Part shown: piece by piece, positions 48,905 through 58,292 of the stretch
How the letters are laid out: each line of letters opens with the position of its first letter
Numbering within the stretch: the first letter of the stretch is position 1
NCBI RefSeq assembly: GCF_014199945.1
Contig: NZ_JACHOR010000003.1
Coordinates: 186,001-250,000, forward strand
DNA length: 64,000 nt
DNA from: Brevundimonas variabilis
Lineage (GTDB): Bacteria > Pseudomonadota > Alphaproteobacteria > Caulobacterales > Caulobacteraceae
Direction of reading: 5' to 3'
Notes under the pieces: generated by a model
Databases searched by the model: none
Told to the model about the DNA's origin: nothing
What the model saw: only the letters and a program-made list of their open reading frames with translations
Made by a program: the position numbers and the translations under genes

Positions 48905-50256
48905 CCACGGACCTTTCGCGCCTCCTCTGGGCCGGACTGGCCATCGTGCTCTGGCTCCTGACCCTGGCGATGGTCACATGGAACGAGCGGCGGCGCAGGG
49001 CGTCCGAGTCCGCTCGGGCAACTATTCTCGCGACCGGGCAAGATGCCGTTCTCGTCGCCTTCGCCAGCCAGACCGGTCTGGCCGAGCAACTGGCCTGGTC
49101 GACCGCGGAAATCCTGTCGCGCGCGGGCACGGCAGCCCGCGTTGCCAACCTGGGCACCCTGACAGCCGCAGACCTGCGCGCCAGCCGTCGCCTTCTGGTC
49201 GTCGCTTCGACCACGGGCGAGGGCGACGCCCCCGACAGCCTGTCGGGTTTCGTGCGTCGGCAGATGAGCGCCCGTGGCGATCTGTCGGGCCTGTCCTATG
49301 CCGTGCTCGCCCTGGGTGACCGATCCTACAACGGCTTTTGCGGCTTCGGTCGCGCGCTCGACGGCTGGCTCAAGGACTCTGGCGCAACGGCCCTGTTCGA
49401 AAGAGTCGAGGTCAACGACGGCGATCCCGACAGCATCCGGCACTGGCAGCGCCAACTCGCAGCCCTGACCGGTCAGGCGATCGAGCCCGACTGGACGCCT
49501 GCGCCTTTCGAGACCTGGCGACTGGTCGAGCGCACCCATCTGAACCCAGGCAGTCCGGGCGGCGAGGCCCATCTGTTGTCATTCGAGCCGATCGGGTCCG
49601 TCGCCACCTGGGCGGCCGGCGACATCGCCGAGATCGCCCTGCCGGACCCGGCTGCACCGTCCCGCGAATACTCCGTCGCCTCACTACCCGTGGATGGACG
49701 TGCCGAATTCATCATTCGTCGGCTGGTCCGCTCCGATGGATCACCCGGGCTGGCTTCGGGATGGCTGACCCATGATCTTGTCGAAGGCAGCGAGATCGGA
49801 CTGCGCCTCCGCCGGAACACTGCATTCCACAGTCCGGACGCCTCTGCCCCTCTGATCCTCATCGGCAATGGAACCGGTATCGCCGGGCTTCGCGCGCACT
49901 GGCGCGCGCGTCGGGATGTCCGGCACGGGGGCACATGGCTCATGTTCGGCGAACGCTCATCCCTCCACGACGCCTTTCTGGACGAGGAACTTCAGGCCGC
50001 GCAGGCCAAGGGCGTCCTGACCCGCATCGACCGGACCTACTCTAGGGCCCCGTCCGACGGTCGTTATGTCCAGGCCCTGATCACCGAACAGGCCGAGAGG
50101 CTGAACGACTGGATCGTGCGCGGCGCGACCATCCTCGTCTGCGGTAGCCGCGAGGGGATGTCGGAGGGCGTGGATCAGGCTCTGGAGAGCCTCCTGGGCC
50201 CGGAACGCATCGAAGCCTTGCGCGAGGCCGGGCGATATCGTCGTGACGTCTACTGA
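48901..50256 (+). CDS. Membrane-anchored flavodoxin/FNR flavin reductase
   Basis: Predicted 451-residue diflavin reductase of the sulfite-reductase flavoprotein type. One N-terminal span (LLWAGLAIVLWLLTLAMVTW) anchors it with the enzyme in the cytoplasm. The FMN domain has FASQTGLAEQLA, VASTTGEGDAPDS and LALGDRSYNGFCGFGR. The FNR domain has REYSVASLP (FAD), LILIGNGTGIAGLRA (NADPH), and ends ILVCGSREGMSEGVDQAL. It would take electrons from NADPH and feed the PepSY membrane protein. GTG 48901 overlaps the apbE stop (GTGA); upstream in-frame codons lie within apbE. Confidence 0.9.
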   Translation: MTTDLSRLLWAGLAIVLWLLTLAMVTWNERRRRASESARATILATGQDAVLVAFASQTGLAEQLAWSTAEILSRAGTAARVANLGTLTAADLRASRRLLVVASTTGEGDAPDSLSGFVRRQMSARGDLSGLSYAVLALGDRSYNGFCGFGRALDGWLKDSGATALFERVEVNDGDPDSIRHWQRQLAALTGQAIEPDWTPAPFETWRLVERTHLNPGSPGGEAHLLSFEPIGSVATWAAGDIAEIALPDPAAPSREYSVASLPVDGRAEFIIRRLVRSDGSPGLASGWLTHDLVEGSEIGLRLRRNTAFHSPDASAPLILIGNGTGIAGLRAHWRARRDVRHGGTWLMFGERSSLHDAFLDEELQAAQAKGVLTRIDRTYSRAPSDGRYVQALITEQAERLNDWIVRGATILVCGSREGMSEGVDQALESLLGPERIEALREAGRYRRDVY

Positions 50257-50268
50257 TCTCAACGTTCT

Positions 50269-50281
50269 CACATATGAAAAG
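50269..50281 (-). promoter_or_regulatory. Candidate IclR-type operator before the GH53 gene
   Basis: Read on the minus strand: CTTTTCATATGTG. Its core TTTCATATGT recurs, with an inserted AT, at 54746-54760 (symporter/IclR divergent region) and more loosely at 55691-55705 (before the dehydrogenase), so it may be the site of the regulator at 54858-55631. Confidence 0.35.
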
Positions 50282-50381
50282 TTTTTTACCTGTTGAGACG
50301 AAAAGGGTTGTCGGCCGTGTGCTCGCCTGACACTCTTTGACCAGCCCACCCATCCGCGGTGGCGTGTTCGGGAGTGAGACG

Positions 50382-51539
50382 ATGACCAGCCTTGGACCCC
50401 GGTTTGCGGGAGCCTCGACGCTTTCGATCATGCTGGCCCTGCTGGCAGCTGCACCGGCTCAGGCTCAGGAAGCACCCCGGTTCTATTTCGGGGCAGACCT
50501 GTCCTATGTGAACGAGATGGAGGACTGCGGTGCGGTCTACCGGGTCGGCGGACAGGCCTATGACCCCTATGCCATCTTCGCCGAAACGGGCCACAACCTG
50601 GTGCGCGTGCGCATCTGGAACGATGCGGAATGGACCCGCTACAGCAACCTCGACGACGTCAAGGAAACCATTCGCCGAGCCCGCGCCGAGGGCATGCAGG
50701 TGCTGCTGGACTTCCATTATTCAGATGACTGGGCCGATGGCGACAAACAGATCGTGCCCAAGGCCTGGCGACCGATCCGTGATGACGTTCCGGCGCTGTC
50801 CAAGGCGCTCTATGACTATACGGTCGAGACCCTGACGGCGCTGGAGGCCGAGGGCCTGATGCCGGAAATGGTCCAGGTCGGCAACGAGACCAATCCCGAG
50901 ATGATGGGCGAACTGGACTGGAAGGAGTCGCGAGACGGCATCAACTGGCCCCGCAATGCTGCCCTCCTCAACGCCGGCATCAAGGCCGTTCGAGACGCAT
51001 CGGCGACCACGTCCATCAAGCCGCGCGTGATGCTGCACATCGCCCAGCCGGAAAACACCGAACCCTGGTTCACGGCGGCGAAGGCCCATGGCGTCACGGA
51101 CTACGATCTGATCGGCGTCAGCTACTATCGCAAATGGTCGACCAACGATCTCGCGGGCCTCGGCAGCACGATCCAGCGCCTGAAGTCAGGCTTCGGCAAG
51201 GACGTCGTCGTGGTCGAGACCTCCTATCCCTTTACCAATGACGGTGCCGATGCATCGCCCAATCTGCTGGGCCCCGACACCTTGCTGCCCGACTATCCGG
51301 CGACGGAGGCAGGCCAGCTGAAATACATGACCGATATCACCCAGGCCGTGATCTCAAGCGGCGGCACGGGGGTCGTCTATTGGGAGCCAGCCTGGGTCTC
51401 CACCGGGTGCTCGACGCGCTGGGGCGTGGGCTCCAACTGGGAAAACGCGACCTTCTTCGACTGGCGCCAGCAGAATGAACTGACCGAGGCCGGCCAGTGG
51501 GCCATGAAGACCTATCGCTGGCCAGGCGACACGCCCTAG
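50382..51539 (+). CDS. Arabinogalactan endo-beta-1,4-galactanase, GH53
   Basis: Predicted 385-residue secreted enzyme that cuts beta-1,4-galactan into galacto-oligosaccharides. Signal peptide (LSIMLALLAAAPAQAQEA) then the (beta/alpha)8 barrel: FGADLSYVNEMEDCG is the GH53 opening, VRVRIWNDAEW, LLDFHYSDDWADGDKQ, the acid/base Glu in VQVGNETNPEMM (about 167), and the nucleophile Glu in DVVVVETSYPFTN (about 280). ATG 50382 has GGGAG upstream. It is convergent with the KDPGal aldolase gene (24-base gap) and feeds the galactose catabolic genes to the right. Confidence 0.93.
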   Translation: MTSLGPRFAGASTLSIMLALLAAAPAQAQEAPRFYFGADLSYVNEMEDCGAVYRVGGQAYDPYAIFAETGHNLVRVRIWNDAEWTRYSNLDDVKETIRRARAEGMQVLLDFHYSDDWADGDKQIVPKAWRPIRDDVPALSKALYDYTVETLTALEAEGLMPEMVQVGNETNPEMMGELDWKESRDGINWPRNAALLNAGIKAVRDASATTSIKPRVMLHIAQPENTEPWFTAAKAHGVTDYDLIGVSYYRKWSTNDLAGLGSTIQRLKSGFGKDVVVVETSYPFTNDGADASPNLLGPDTLLPDYPATEAGQLKYMTDITQAVISSGGTGVVYWEPAWVSTGCSTRWGVGSNWENATFFDWRQQNELTEAGQWAMKTYRWPGDTP

Positions 51540-51563
51540 CGGCCCGACGCCGAGCGACAGTCC

Positions 51564-52181
51564 CTAAACGTCTCCGCGCCACGCCTTCACGAAGGCCGAG
51601 GCGCTGATACCGACATCCGCCGCGCTCTTGCCCGGTTTGAAGATGGCTGAACCAATCCCGAATCCGGATGCCCCGGCGGACCGCCAACCCGCAACGCTTT
51701 CGGGATCGACGCCGCCGACGGCATAGACCCGGGTCTGTAGGGGCAGGACGGCGCGGACCGCTCTCAGGCCTGCCGGCCCTGCGACCTCGGCCGGGAAAAG
51801 CTTGAGCGCGTCAGCCCCGGCTTCGAGGGCCGCAAACGCTTCGGAGGGCGTGAAGAAACCGGGGATCGACAGCAAGCCAAGCGCCTTGGCCTCGCGGATG
51901 ACCTCCGCGTTGGTGTTGGGCGAGATGATGATCTGCCCGCCCGCTTCCGCGACGCTTCTGGCGGCTTCGACAGTCAGAACAGTTCCCGCGCCAACGAGCG
52001 CCCGTCCCTCCAGCGCATCGCGCAGCTGGCGAATGCTTTCGAGCGGCCGGGGCGAGTTCAATGGCACCTCGAGACAGACGAACCCCGCTGCGACAATGGC
52101 CTCGCCGACCGCCACCGCCTCTTCCGGCTCGAGTCCGCGCAGGATCGCGATCAGCGGAAGGGTGTCCAGTATCTGGATCAT
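51564..52181 (-). CDS. dgoA: 2-dehydro-3-deoxy-6-phosphogalactonate aldolase
   Basis: Predicted 205-residue class I aldolase that splits KDPGal into pyruvate and glyceraldehyde-3-phosphate. Family motifs: LIAILRGLEPEEAVAVGEAI, VCLEVPLNSPRPLESI (general acid Glu), LVGAGTVLTVE, IISPNTNAEVI, and the Schiff-base lysine in DALKLFPAEVAGPAGLRAV (about 129), then VYAVGGVDPE. Length is normal. The start ATG overlaps the dgoK stop by 4 bases, so the two are coupled. It completes the De Ley-Doudoroff route. Confidence 0.94.
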   Translation of the reverse strand: MIQILDTLPLIAILRGLEPEEAVAVGEAIVAAGFVCLEVPLNSPRPLESIRQLRDALEGRALVGAGTVLTVEAARSVAEAGGQIIISPNTNAEVIREAKALGLLSIPGFFTPSEAFAALEAGADALKLFPAEVAGPAGLRAVRAVLPLQTRVYAVGGVDPESVAGWRSAGASGFGIGSAIFKPGKSAADVGISASAFVKAWRGDV

Positions 52182-53104
52182 TGGCTGGCCTCATGGATTC
52201 GCCACAGCCCCCGGGCTGTCGCCGTGTCTCCGTCTGCAATGCGGACGTCGGCGAAGCCCGCCATCTGCAGTGCAACGCTGTAGCGGTCGTTCAGGAGCCC
52301 GGTTCCGACCAGGGTCACGGGCGTCTCCCGGTCCGTGCCATGGGCCGCGACTTCGGCTCCGATCAGCAGTCCCGACAGGTAGTCGGCTGCAGCTTCCGGA
52401 CTGAGCCGGTCCGCCAGCGCTTCAACGCGCACAGAAAACAGGGCCGCGGTCAGGGCTGGATCATCGAGCCCGCGCGTCACGCCGGCCGCGAAGGCGTCGG
52501 GATGGGTTCCCGTCTCGCCCATGCCCGCCCCGAGGATGGTGCCCCTCCGGATCGCAGAGAACAGCTCTCCGGTCATGAAGGTGCGGTGATCGAGGATCCT
52601 GCCCTGCTGGGCGTCGATCCATTTCGAGTGGGTACCCGGGGCCAGGATCCGGTGATTACCATCCCCGAGGTCCAGACCCATGGCCTGGGTCTCCTCGCCC
52701 CGCATGACGTCCACCATCCGCCCGCCGGCCATGGCCTTCAGCCCGGGCACGAGGCGAACCTCGGGCCTGCCGTCCGGCGAAACCAGCCCCTTCGTCAGAT
52801 CGGCGATGCCGGCTGGCTCCGGCAGATAGGCCACTTCCCGCCATCGGCCCCGGGCGCCTGCCATACCGCAGACGAGGATGGGCAGCCGGTCCGTGAGCCA
52901 GCCCTCGCCGACCTCATCGAGGACACGCGCGAAGTCTCCGGGTCCAAGGCCGCCGCCTCCGCGCGGATCGGTGCGTGAGGCGAGGACATGCCCCCCCTCT
53001 CCGATCCGCATGACACGCAGGTTGGTCGTGCCCCAGTCGACGCCGACCAGAGCGGCCCCGTCGCCGGCGACCTTCACCTCACCACCAGATGGCATAGACG
53101 GCAA
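52178..53104 (-). CDS. dgoK: 2-dehydro-3-deoxygalactonokinase
   Basis: Predicted 308-residue sugar kinase that phosphorylates KDGal at O6. The N-terminal LVGVDWGTTNLRVMRI is the ATP-phosphate loop of the family; RTDPRGGGGL, LPILVCGMAGARGRW, ILAPGTHSKWI, FMTGELFSAIR and VGTGLLNDRY follow the DgoK pattern. ATG 53104 and ATG 53095 are both possible; either overlaps the end of the upstream symporter gene (26 or 17 bases). It forms a symporter-kinase-aldolase operon read leftward from 54668. Confidence 0.92.
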   Translation of the reverse strand: MPSMPSGGEVKVAGDGAALVGVDWGTTNLRVMRIGEGGHVLASRTDPRGGGGLGPGDFARVLDEVGEGWLTDRLPILVCGMAGARGRWREVAYLPEPAGIADLTKGLVSPDGRPEVRLVPGLKAMAGGRMVDVMRGEETQAMGLDLGDGNHRILAPGTHSKWIDAQQGRILDHRTFMTGELFSAIRRGTILGAGMGETGTHPDAFAAGVTRGLDDPALTAALFSVRVEALADRLSPEAAADYLSGLLIGAEVAAHGTDRETPVTLVGTGLLNDRYSVALQMAGFADVRIADGDTATARGLWRIHEASQ

Positions 53105-54668
53105 TCAGGAACAGGATCACGCCCACGCCTGCGATATTGAACCCGGTCGAGGTCCGGTAGCTGACGCCATCCAGCCTGATCTGCATCGTGCCCGCCTTGG
53201 GCGGCGACATCAGGGAGACGATCACCGCCGCAGCAAGCGACATCAGGAAGACGACTCCCACCCGGTTCATGAACGGGAAGGCGAAGATGTCGGCGAACTG
53301 CAGCCACCAGAACACAGCCGACAGCACGACCGAAAGGATGGCCCCCGCCAGCGCACCCGCTTCCGACGCCCGCCTCCAGAAGAGGCCCAGGATGAAGATC
53401 ACGACGATGCCGGGGGTGAAGAAGCCCGTGAACTCCTGAATGAACTGAAAGCCTTGCTCGAAGCTGCCCAAGAGGGGTCGCGCCGTCAGGATGCCGATCA
53501 CCATGGCTCCGATCGCCGCCATCCGGCCGACAAACACGAGATGGCGATCCGAGGCCCCCTTGTTGGCCTTGGCATAGAGGTCGAGCGTGAAGATCGTCGA
53601 GATCGAGTTCACCTTTGACGCCAGCGAGGCGATGATGGCCGCGATCAGGGCGGCAAAGACCAGGCCTTTCAACCCGGCCGGCAGCAGGTTCATCATCGAG
53701 GCATAGGCCTGATCGGTCGCGGGCTGGCCGGGCTGACCCAGGTTTGGTGCCAGGACCAGCGCTGCCATCCCCGGCAGCACCACGATCACCGGCATCAGCA
53801 GTTTCAGATAGGCCGCAAAGGCAATGCCCTTCTGGGCCTCACCGATCGACTTGGCCGCAAGAGCACGCTGGATAATGTACTGGTTAAAGCCCCAGTAGCT
53901 GATGTTCATGATCCACAGCCCGCCCAGCAACACGGCGATCCCCGGCAGGTTCACGAACTGTGGATTGTCCGGCGACAGGATCATGTCGAACTTCTCGGGG
54001 AACTGGGTCAGCAGGGTATTGAACCCGCCCAGTGCACCGGCCTCGCCGCCGATCTGGCCGAGCGCGATGTAGCCGATGATCAAACCACCGGCGACCAGCA
54101 GGACGACCTGTACGATGTCCGTCATGGCCACGGCCTTCAGTCCACCCCACAGCTGATAGGCCAGGGCGAACACCCCGATGGCGATGATCGCATAGGTCTG
54201 GTCGAGACCCGTCACGCCGTTGACGGCCAGCGACCCGAGCCAGAGGATCGAGGTCACGTTCACGAAGACGTAGAGCAGCAGCCAGAACACGGCCATCACG
54301 TTGCGGATTGTCGGTCCATACCGCTGCTGCAGGAACTGCGGCATGGTGATGATCTCGTTCCGGATGAAGATCGGCAGGAAATACTTGCCGACAATCAACA
54401 GCGTGAGCGCCGCCATCCACTCGTAGGATGCGATACCCAGTCCGATCACGAAGCCCGAACCGCTCATGCCGATGATCTGCTCGGCGGAGATGTTGGCGGC
54501 GATCAGCGATGCGCCGATCGCCCACCAGGGCAGGGTCTTGGAGGCCAGGAAGTAGTCGGTCGAGCTCTTGCTCGCTCCGGCCTTGTCACGCGACACCCAC
54601 TGGGCCAGGCCGAAGATGAAGACGGCATAGATGCCGAGGATCACGAGATCGATGGTGTCGAGCGACAT
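53079..54668 (-). CDS. Sodium/sugar symporter (SSS family)
   Basis: Predicted 529-residue inner-membrane transporter with about fourteen spans, probably for galactose or galactosides. Signature regions: LVILGIYAVFIFGLAQWVS, STDYFLASKTLPWWAIGASLIAANISAEQ, GMSGSGFVIGLGIASYEWMA, SYWGFNQYIIQRALAAKSI (SSS signature), and ASLASKVNSISTIFTLDLY near the second sodium site. ATG 54668 begins just before the first span; a 15-codon extension lacks features. It is divergent from the IclR regulator across a 189-base control region. Confidence 0.92.
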   Translation of the reverse strand: MSLDTIDLVILGIYAVFIFGLAQWVSRDKAGASKSSTDYFLASKTLPWWAIGASLIAANISAEQIIGMSGSGFVIGLGIASYEWMAALTLLIVGKYFLPIFIRNEIITMPQFLQQRYGPTIRNVMAVFWLLLYVFVNVTSILWLGSLAVNGVTGLDQTYAIIAIGVFALAYQLWGGLKAVAMTDIVQVVLLVAGGLIIGYIALGQIGGEAGALGGFNTLLTQFPEKFDMILSPDNPQFVNLPGIAVLLGGLWIMNISYWGFNQYIIQRALAAKSIGEAQKGIAFAAYLKLLMPVIVVLPGMAALVLAPNLGQPGQPATDQAYASMMNLLPAGLKGLVFAALIAAIIASLASKVNSISTIFTLDLYAKANKGASDRHLVFVGRMAAIGAMVIGILTARPLLGSFEQGFQFIQEFTGFFTPGIVVIFILGLFWRRASEAGALAGAILSVVLSAVFWWLQFADIFAFPFMNRVGVVFLMSLAAAVIVSLMSPPKAGTMQIRLDGVSYRTSTGFNIAGVGVILFLIAVYAIWW

Positions 54669-54745
54669 GAATGCAGCCTCCCCGGCTCGGCCCTGTTCAC
54701 CGGGCGCGCCCAAAGGCTAGGCTGCACAAAAGACGGCCGCAACCG

Positions 54746-54760
54746 TTTTTCATATATGTC
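54746..54760 (+). promoter_or_regulatory. Candidate IclR-type operator in the symporter/IclR divergent region
   Basis: TTTTTCATATATGTC. It lies 78 bases upstream of the symporter start and 98 bases upstream of the IclR start, so one site could control both. The motif is shared with 50269-50281. Confidence 0.35.
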
Positions 54761-54857
54761 TACGCATTTTACTGGCGACAACGTCGGTACAGTCGGCGAA
54801 GATCATCTCTTGCCATGACGAGACACCGATGGCGTCTCGACGCTGGAACAGGATGCC

Positions 54858-55631
54858 ATGACACCGACCGACGACGCCGAAGACCGCAAATACAGGGCCC
54901 CTGCTCTCGAGAAGGGGCTGGACGTCCTTGAACTGCTGTCATCCAACGGCGAGCCCATGACGCCGTCACAGATGTCGGCGACCCTTGGCCGGTCGGTCAG
55001 CGAGTTGTTCCGCATGATCCAGGTGCTGGAGTTTCGCGGCTATATCGAACAGTCCGCAGAGGGCTACCGCCTGACCAACCGGCTTTTCACCCTCGGCATG
55101 TCGCAGGCCCCGATCAAGTCGCTTGTCGATGTGGCCCTGCCGGTCATGCGCAGCCTGGCCGCCGAAACCTCGCAGTCCTGTCACCTGGTCGTCCCGTCCG
55201 GCGATCAGATCGTGGTGATTGCCCGGATCGAGGGACCGGGCGACCTCGGCTATTCGGTGCGGATCGGCTACCGACGCAACATCATCGAGGCGACCTCGGG
55301 ACTGATGTTCTATGGATGCGCGAACGAACGCCAGAAGGCCGTTCTGCATGCAATTCTGATCGACGGATCCGGAGCGCAGAAGGTCAAACGGTTCGTGGCC
55401 GCTGCCGAGACCGCTGCGGCGGCTGGCCACGTCGAACGGGCCAGCGATTTCGTACGCGGCGTCACCGATCTGGTCGCGCCGATCATGGGGGCGGACGGTG
55501 TGATCGCGACCCTGATTACCCCGTACATCGAACGCACACCCCCCACCTGCCCGCTGGATGAAACCGTGACCCGCCTCCGCGCTGCGGCTGCGGCGATCTC
55601 CGAAGAAATGAGCGCTGTCTCGCAGGCCTGA
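54858..55631 (+). CDS. IclR-family regulator of galactose catabolism
   Basis: Predicted 257-residue transcription factor. The N-terminal winged helix-turn-helix (ALEKGLDVLELLSSNGEPM, then SQMSATLGRSVSELFRMIQ, with FRGYIEQSAEGYRL as the wing) is followed by the effector domain (ALPVMRSLAAETSQSCHLVV, SVRIGYRRNIIEATSGLMF). Family members are released or activated by a pathway intermediate such as a 2-keto-3-deoxy sugar acid. It is placed between the leftward symporter operon and the rightward dehydrogenase operon and probably controls both and the GH53 gene. Confidence 0.9.
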   Translation: MTPTDDAEDRKYRAPALEKGLDVLELLSSNGEPMTPSQMSATLGRSVSELFRMIQVLEFRGYIEQSAEGYRLTNRLFTLGMSQAPIKSLVDVALPVMRSLAAETSQSCHLVVPSGDQIVVIARIEGPGDLGYSVRIGYRRNIIEATSGLMFYGCANERQKAVLHAILIDGSGAQKVKRFVAAAETAAAAGHVERASDFVRGVTDLVAPIMGADGVIATLITPYIERTPPTCPLDETVTRLRAAAAAISEEMSAVSQA

Positions 55632-55690
55632 TATGCGCCTTCGGCGTTGACTTGCTGCGCGCCCTACCCCATTTTCGCCTGCAGAAATCT

Positions 55691-55705
55691 CTTTCACTTG
55701 TAAAA
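55691..55705 (+). promoter_or_regulatory. Candidate IclR-type operator before the dehydrogenase operon
   Basis: CTTTCACTTGTAAAA, a looser form of the TTTCATATGT motif at the other two sites, 48 bases before the dehydrogenase ATG. AGGGAGG further downstream is the ribosome-binding site. Confidence 0.28.
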
Positions 55706-55753
55706 TAGCCTCGGTTGCCGTCGGGCAATCCGCGCCAGGGAGGCGCAGCCCGG

Positions 55754-56503
55754 ATGCCAGCCCTCTACAGCGATCTGAAGGGCCAGGTGGTCGTCGTGAC
55801 CGGCGGCGCGGGCGGCATCGGCGAGGCCATTACCCGGGCCTTCCACGCCCAGGGCTGCAAGGTCGGCGTGCTGGACATCGACACGGCGCGGGGGGAGCGG
55901 CTGCAGGCCGAACTGGGTGCCGGCGTTTGCTTCGTCCCGTGTGACCTGACGGATATCCCGGCCCTGAAGGCCGCGATCCAGACCATCCGGGATGCCTTTG
56001 GTCCGGTCGAGATCCTGATCAACAACGCAGCCCACGACGAGCGCCATGAGACGCTCGAGGTGACAGAGGCCTATTGGGACGGGCGCATGGCCGTGAATCT
56101 GAAACACCAGTTCTTCGCGGCCCAGGCCGTGCTTCCCGACATGAAGGCGGCGGGTCGGGGATCGATCGTCAACCTGGGGTCGACATCCTGGATCATCGGC
56201 CAGGGCGGGATGGCGGCCTACACAGCCTGCAAGTCCGCCGTGCTGGGTCTCACGCGCTCGCTGGCCCGCGATTTCGGGGCCTTTGGCATCCGGGTCAATG
56301 CCATCGCACCCGGGTGGATCATGACCGAGCGCCAGCTCGAGCTATGGGTCACGCCAGAGACCGAAAAGGAAATCTACGCCAACCAGTGCCTGAAGCGCCG
56401 GCTTGTCCCCGATGACGTTGCGCGTGTGGTCGTCTTCATGAGTTCCGAAGAGGCGGGCGCGATCACCAACCAGCATCACGTCGTCGACGGCGGCTGGACC
56501 TGA
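55754..56503 (+). CDS. SDR sugar 1-dehydrogenase (probable galactose dehydrogenase)
   Basis: Predicted 249-residue short-chain dehydrogenase that would oxidise D-galactose (or L-arabinose) to the lactone with NAD(P). The cofactor motif [11 protein letters not shown] is at residues ~14-24, NNAAH near 88, the catalytic Ser in NLGSTSWI, and Tyr-x3-Lys in [33 protein letters not shown] follows. It has the typical length. The ATG at 55754 is preceded by AGGGAGG at 10-base distance. It leads the dehydrogenase-dehydratase-lactonase operon (gap of 4 bases to the next gene), and this context, rather than sequence, gives the substrate. Confidence 0.85.
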   Translation: MPALYSDLKGQVVVVTGGAGGIGEAITRAFHAQGCKVGVLDIDTARGERLQAELGAGVCFVPCDLTDIPALKAAIQTIRDAFGPVEILINNAAHDERHETLEVTEAYWDGRMAVNLKHQFFAAQAVLPDMKAAGRGSIVNLGSTSWIIGQGGMAAYTACKSAVLGLTRSLARDFGAFGIRVNAIAPGWIMTERQLELWVTPETEKEIYANQCLKRRLVPDDVARVVVFMSSEEAGAITNQHHVVDGGWT

Positions 56504-56507
56504 TCCC

Positions 56508-58292
56508 ATGACCAAACCTCTTCGCAGCCGGGCCTGGTTCAACAATCCGGACAACCCCGACATGACCGCCCTGTATCTGGAGCGGTACCTGAACTATGGC
56601 CTGACGCGGCGGGAGCTGCAGTCCGACAAGCCGATCATCGGCATCGCCCAGACCGGCTCAGACCTCAGCCCCTGCAACCGTCACCATCTGGTCCTCGCCG
56701 AGCGCCTCCGCGAGGGTATCCGCGAGGCGGGGGGAATCGCGATGGAGTTCCCCGTCCATCCGATCCAGGAGACCGGCAAACGCCCGACGGCCGGGCTGGA
56801 CCGCAATCTGGCCTATCTGGGTCTGGTCGAAACGCTTTACGGCTATCCCCTCGACGGTGTGGTCCTGACGATCGGGTGTGACAAGACTACCCCGGCCTGC
56901 CTGATGGCGGCTGCCACGGTCGACATCCCCGCCATTGCCCTTTCGGTCGGCCCGATGCTCAACGGATGGCACAGGGGCGAACGTACCGGCTCCGGCACGA
57001 TCATCTGGAAAGCCCGGCAGATGCTGGCGGCCGGAGAGATCGATTACGAAGGCTTCATCGAACTGGTCGCCTCGTCTGCCCCCTCGGTGGGCTATTGCAA
57101 CACCATGGGCACGGCGACGACCATGAACTCGCTGGCCGAGGCCCTGGGAATGTCCCTGCCCGGTTCCGCGGCGATCCCGGCTCCCTATCGCGAACGGGCC
57201 CAGGTCGCCTACGAGACCGGCCTGCGAATCGTCGAGATGGTGAAGGAGGATCTGAAGCCGTCCGACATCCTGACCCGCGAGGCCTTTCTGAACGCCATCG
57301 TGGTCAATTCGGCAATCGGTGGCTCCACCAATGCGCCGATCCACCTGACCGCCCTCGCCCGCCATGCCCATGTCGATCTGCCGCTGCAGGACTGGCAGAC
57401 ACACGGGCTCCATGTGCCCCTGCTGGTCAATCTTCAGCCCGCAGGCACCTATCTGGGCGAGGACTATTTCCATGCCGGTGGCGTGCCGGCCGTCGTACAT
57501 GAGTTGATGCAGAAGGGGCTGATCCACGAAGGGGCCCTGACCGTCACGGGCAAGACGATCGCCGAGAACTGCGCCGGCCAGACGACCCACCTCCCGGATG
57601 TGATCCGGCCTTTCGACGCCCCTCTCAAGACCGACGCGGGCTTCGTCGTGTTCAGCGGCAACCTGTTCAACTCCGCCATCATGAAGCTGAGCGTGATCAG
57701 TCCGGAGTTCCGCGAACGCTATCTGTCCGACCCGGCCGACCCGAATGCGTTCGAGGGTCCCGCCGTCGTGTTCGATGGACCCGAGGACTACCACCATCGC
57801 ATCGACGATCCGGCGCTCGGGATCACCGAGCGGACGCTGCTGTTCATGCGCGGAGCCGGACCGATCGGCTATCCCGGGGCGGCCGAGGTCGTGAACATGC
57901 AACCGCCGGCCTATCTCATTCGTCAGGGCGTCACCGCCCTCGCATGCATCGGCGATGGACGTCAGTCGGGGACCTCGGGCTCGGCCTCGATCCTGAACGC
58001 CTCGCCCGAAGCGGCCGCTGGCGGCAATATCGCTCTTCTTCGGACCGGCGACCGGGTCAGGATCGATCTGAATACCGGCAGCGCTGATATCCTGATCTCC
58101 GATGCCGAACTGGACCAGCGCCGCGCTGCACTCGACGCTGCGGGTGGATATGCGTTTCCGGCGTCACAGACCCCCTGGCAGGAGATCCAGCGTGGCATGG
58201 TCGGGCAGCTGGAAACCGGAGCCGTGCTGGAACCCGCGATCAAGTATCACCGCATCGTCGACCGGTTCGGCCTGCCCCGCGACAGCCATTGA
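56508..58292 (+). CDS. Sugar-acid dehydratase of the IlvD/Edd family
   Basis: Predicted 594-residue iron-sulphur dehydratase. Cluster cysteines are in DLSPCNRHH (about 56), GCDKTTPAC (about 124) and [14 protein letters not shown] (about 197), the three-Cys pattern of [2Fe-2S] arabonate/xylonate dehydratases, and [14 protein letters not shown] is well kept. It would turn galactonate (or arabonate) into the 2-keto-3-deoxy acid. Classical galactonate dehydratase (DgoD) is an unrelated enolase-type enzyme, so this is a replacement. It overlaps the lactonase start by 4 bases (TTGA). Confidence 0.92.
   Translation: MTKPLRSRAWFNNPDNPDMTALYLERYLNYGLTRRELQSDKPIIGIAQTGSDLSPCNRHHLVLAERLREGIREAGGIAMEFPVHPIQETGKRPTAGLDRNLAYLGLVETLYGYPLDGVVLTIGCDKTTPACLMAAATVDIPAIALSVGPMLNGWHRGERTGSGTIIWKARQMLAAGEIDYEGFIELVASSAPSVGYCNTMGTATTMNSLAEALGMSLPGSAAIPAPYRERAQVAYETGLRIVEMVKEDLKPSDILTREAFLNAIVVNSAIGGSTNAPIHLTALARHAHVDLPLQDWQTHGLHVPLLVNLQPAGTYLGEDYFHAGGVPAVVHELMQKGLIHEGALTVTGKTIAENCAGQTTHLPDVIRPFDAPLKTDAGFVVFSGNLFNSAIMKLSVISPEFRERYLSDPADPNAFEGPAVVFDGPEDYHHRIDDPALGITERTLLFMRGAGPIGYPGAAEVVNMQPPAYLIRQGVTALACIGDGRQSGTSGSASILNASPEAAAGGNIALLRTGDRVRIDLNTGSADILISDAELDQRRAALDAAGGYAFPASQTPWQEIQRGMVGQLETGAVLEPAIKYHRIVDRFGLPRDSH

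Noticed and set aside
56658-57902. A 414-codon minus-strand frame opposite the dehydratase
   Set aside because: The dehydratase has its iron-sulphur cysteines and substrate motifs intact; the antisense product is His/Asp/Gly-rich without a domain.
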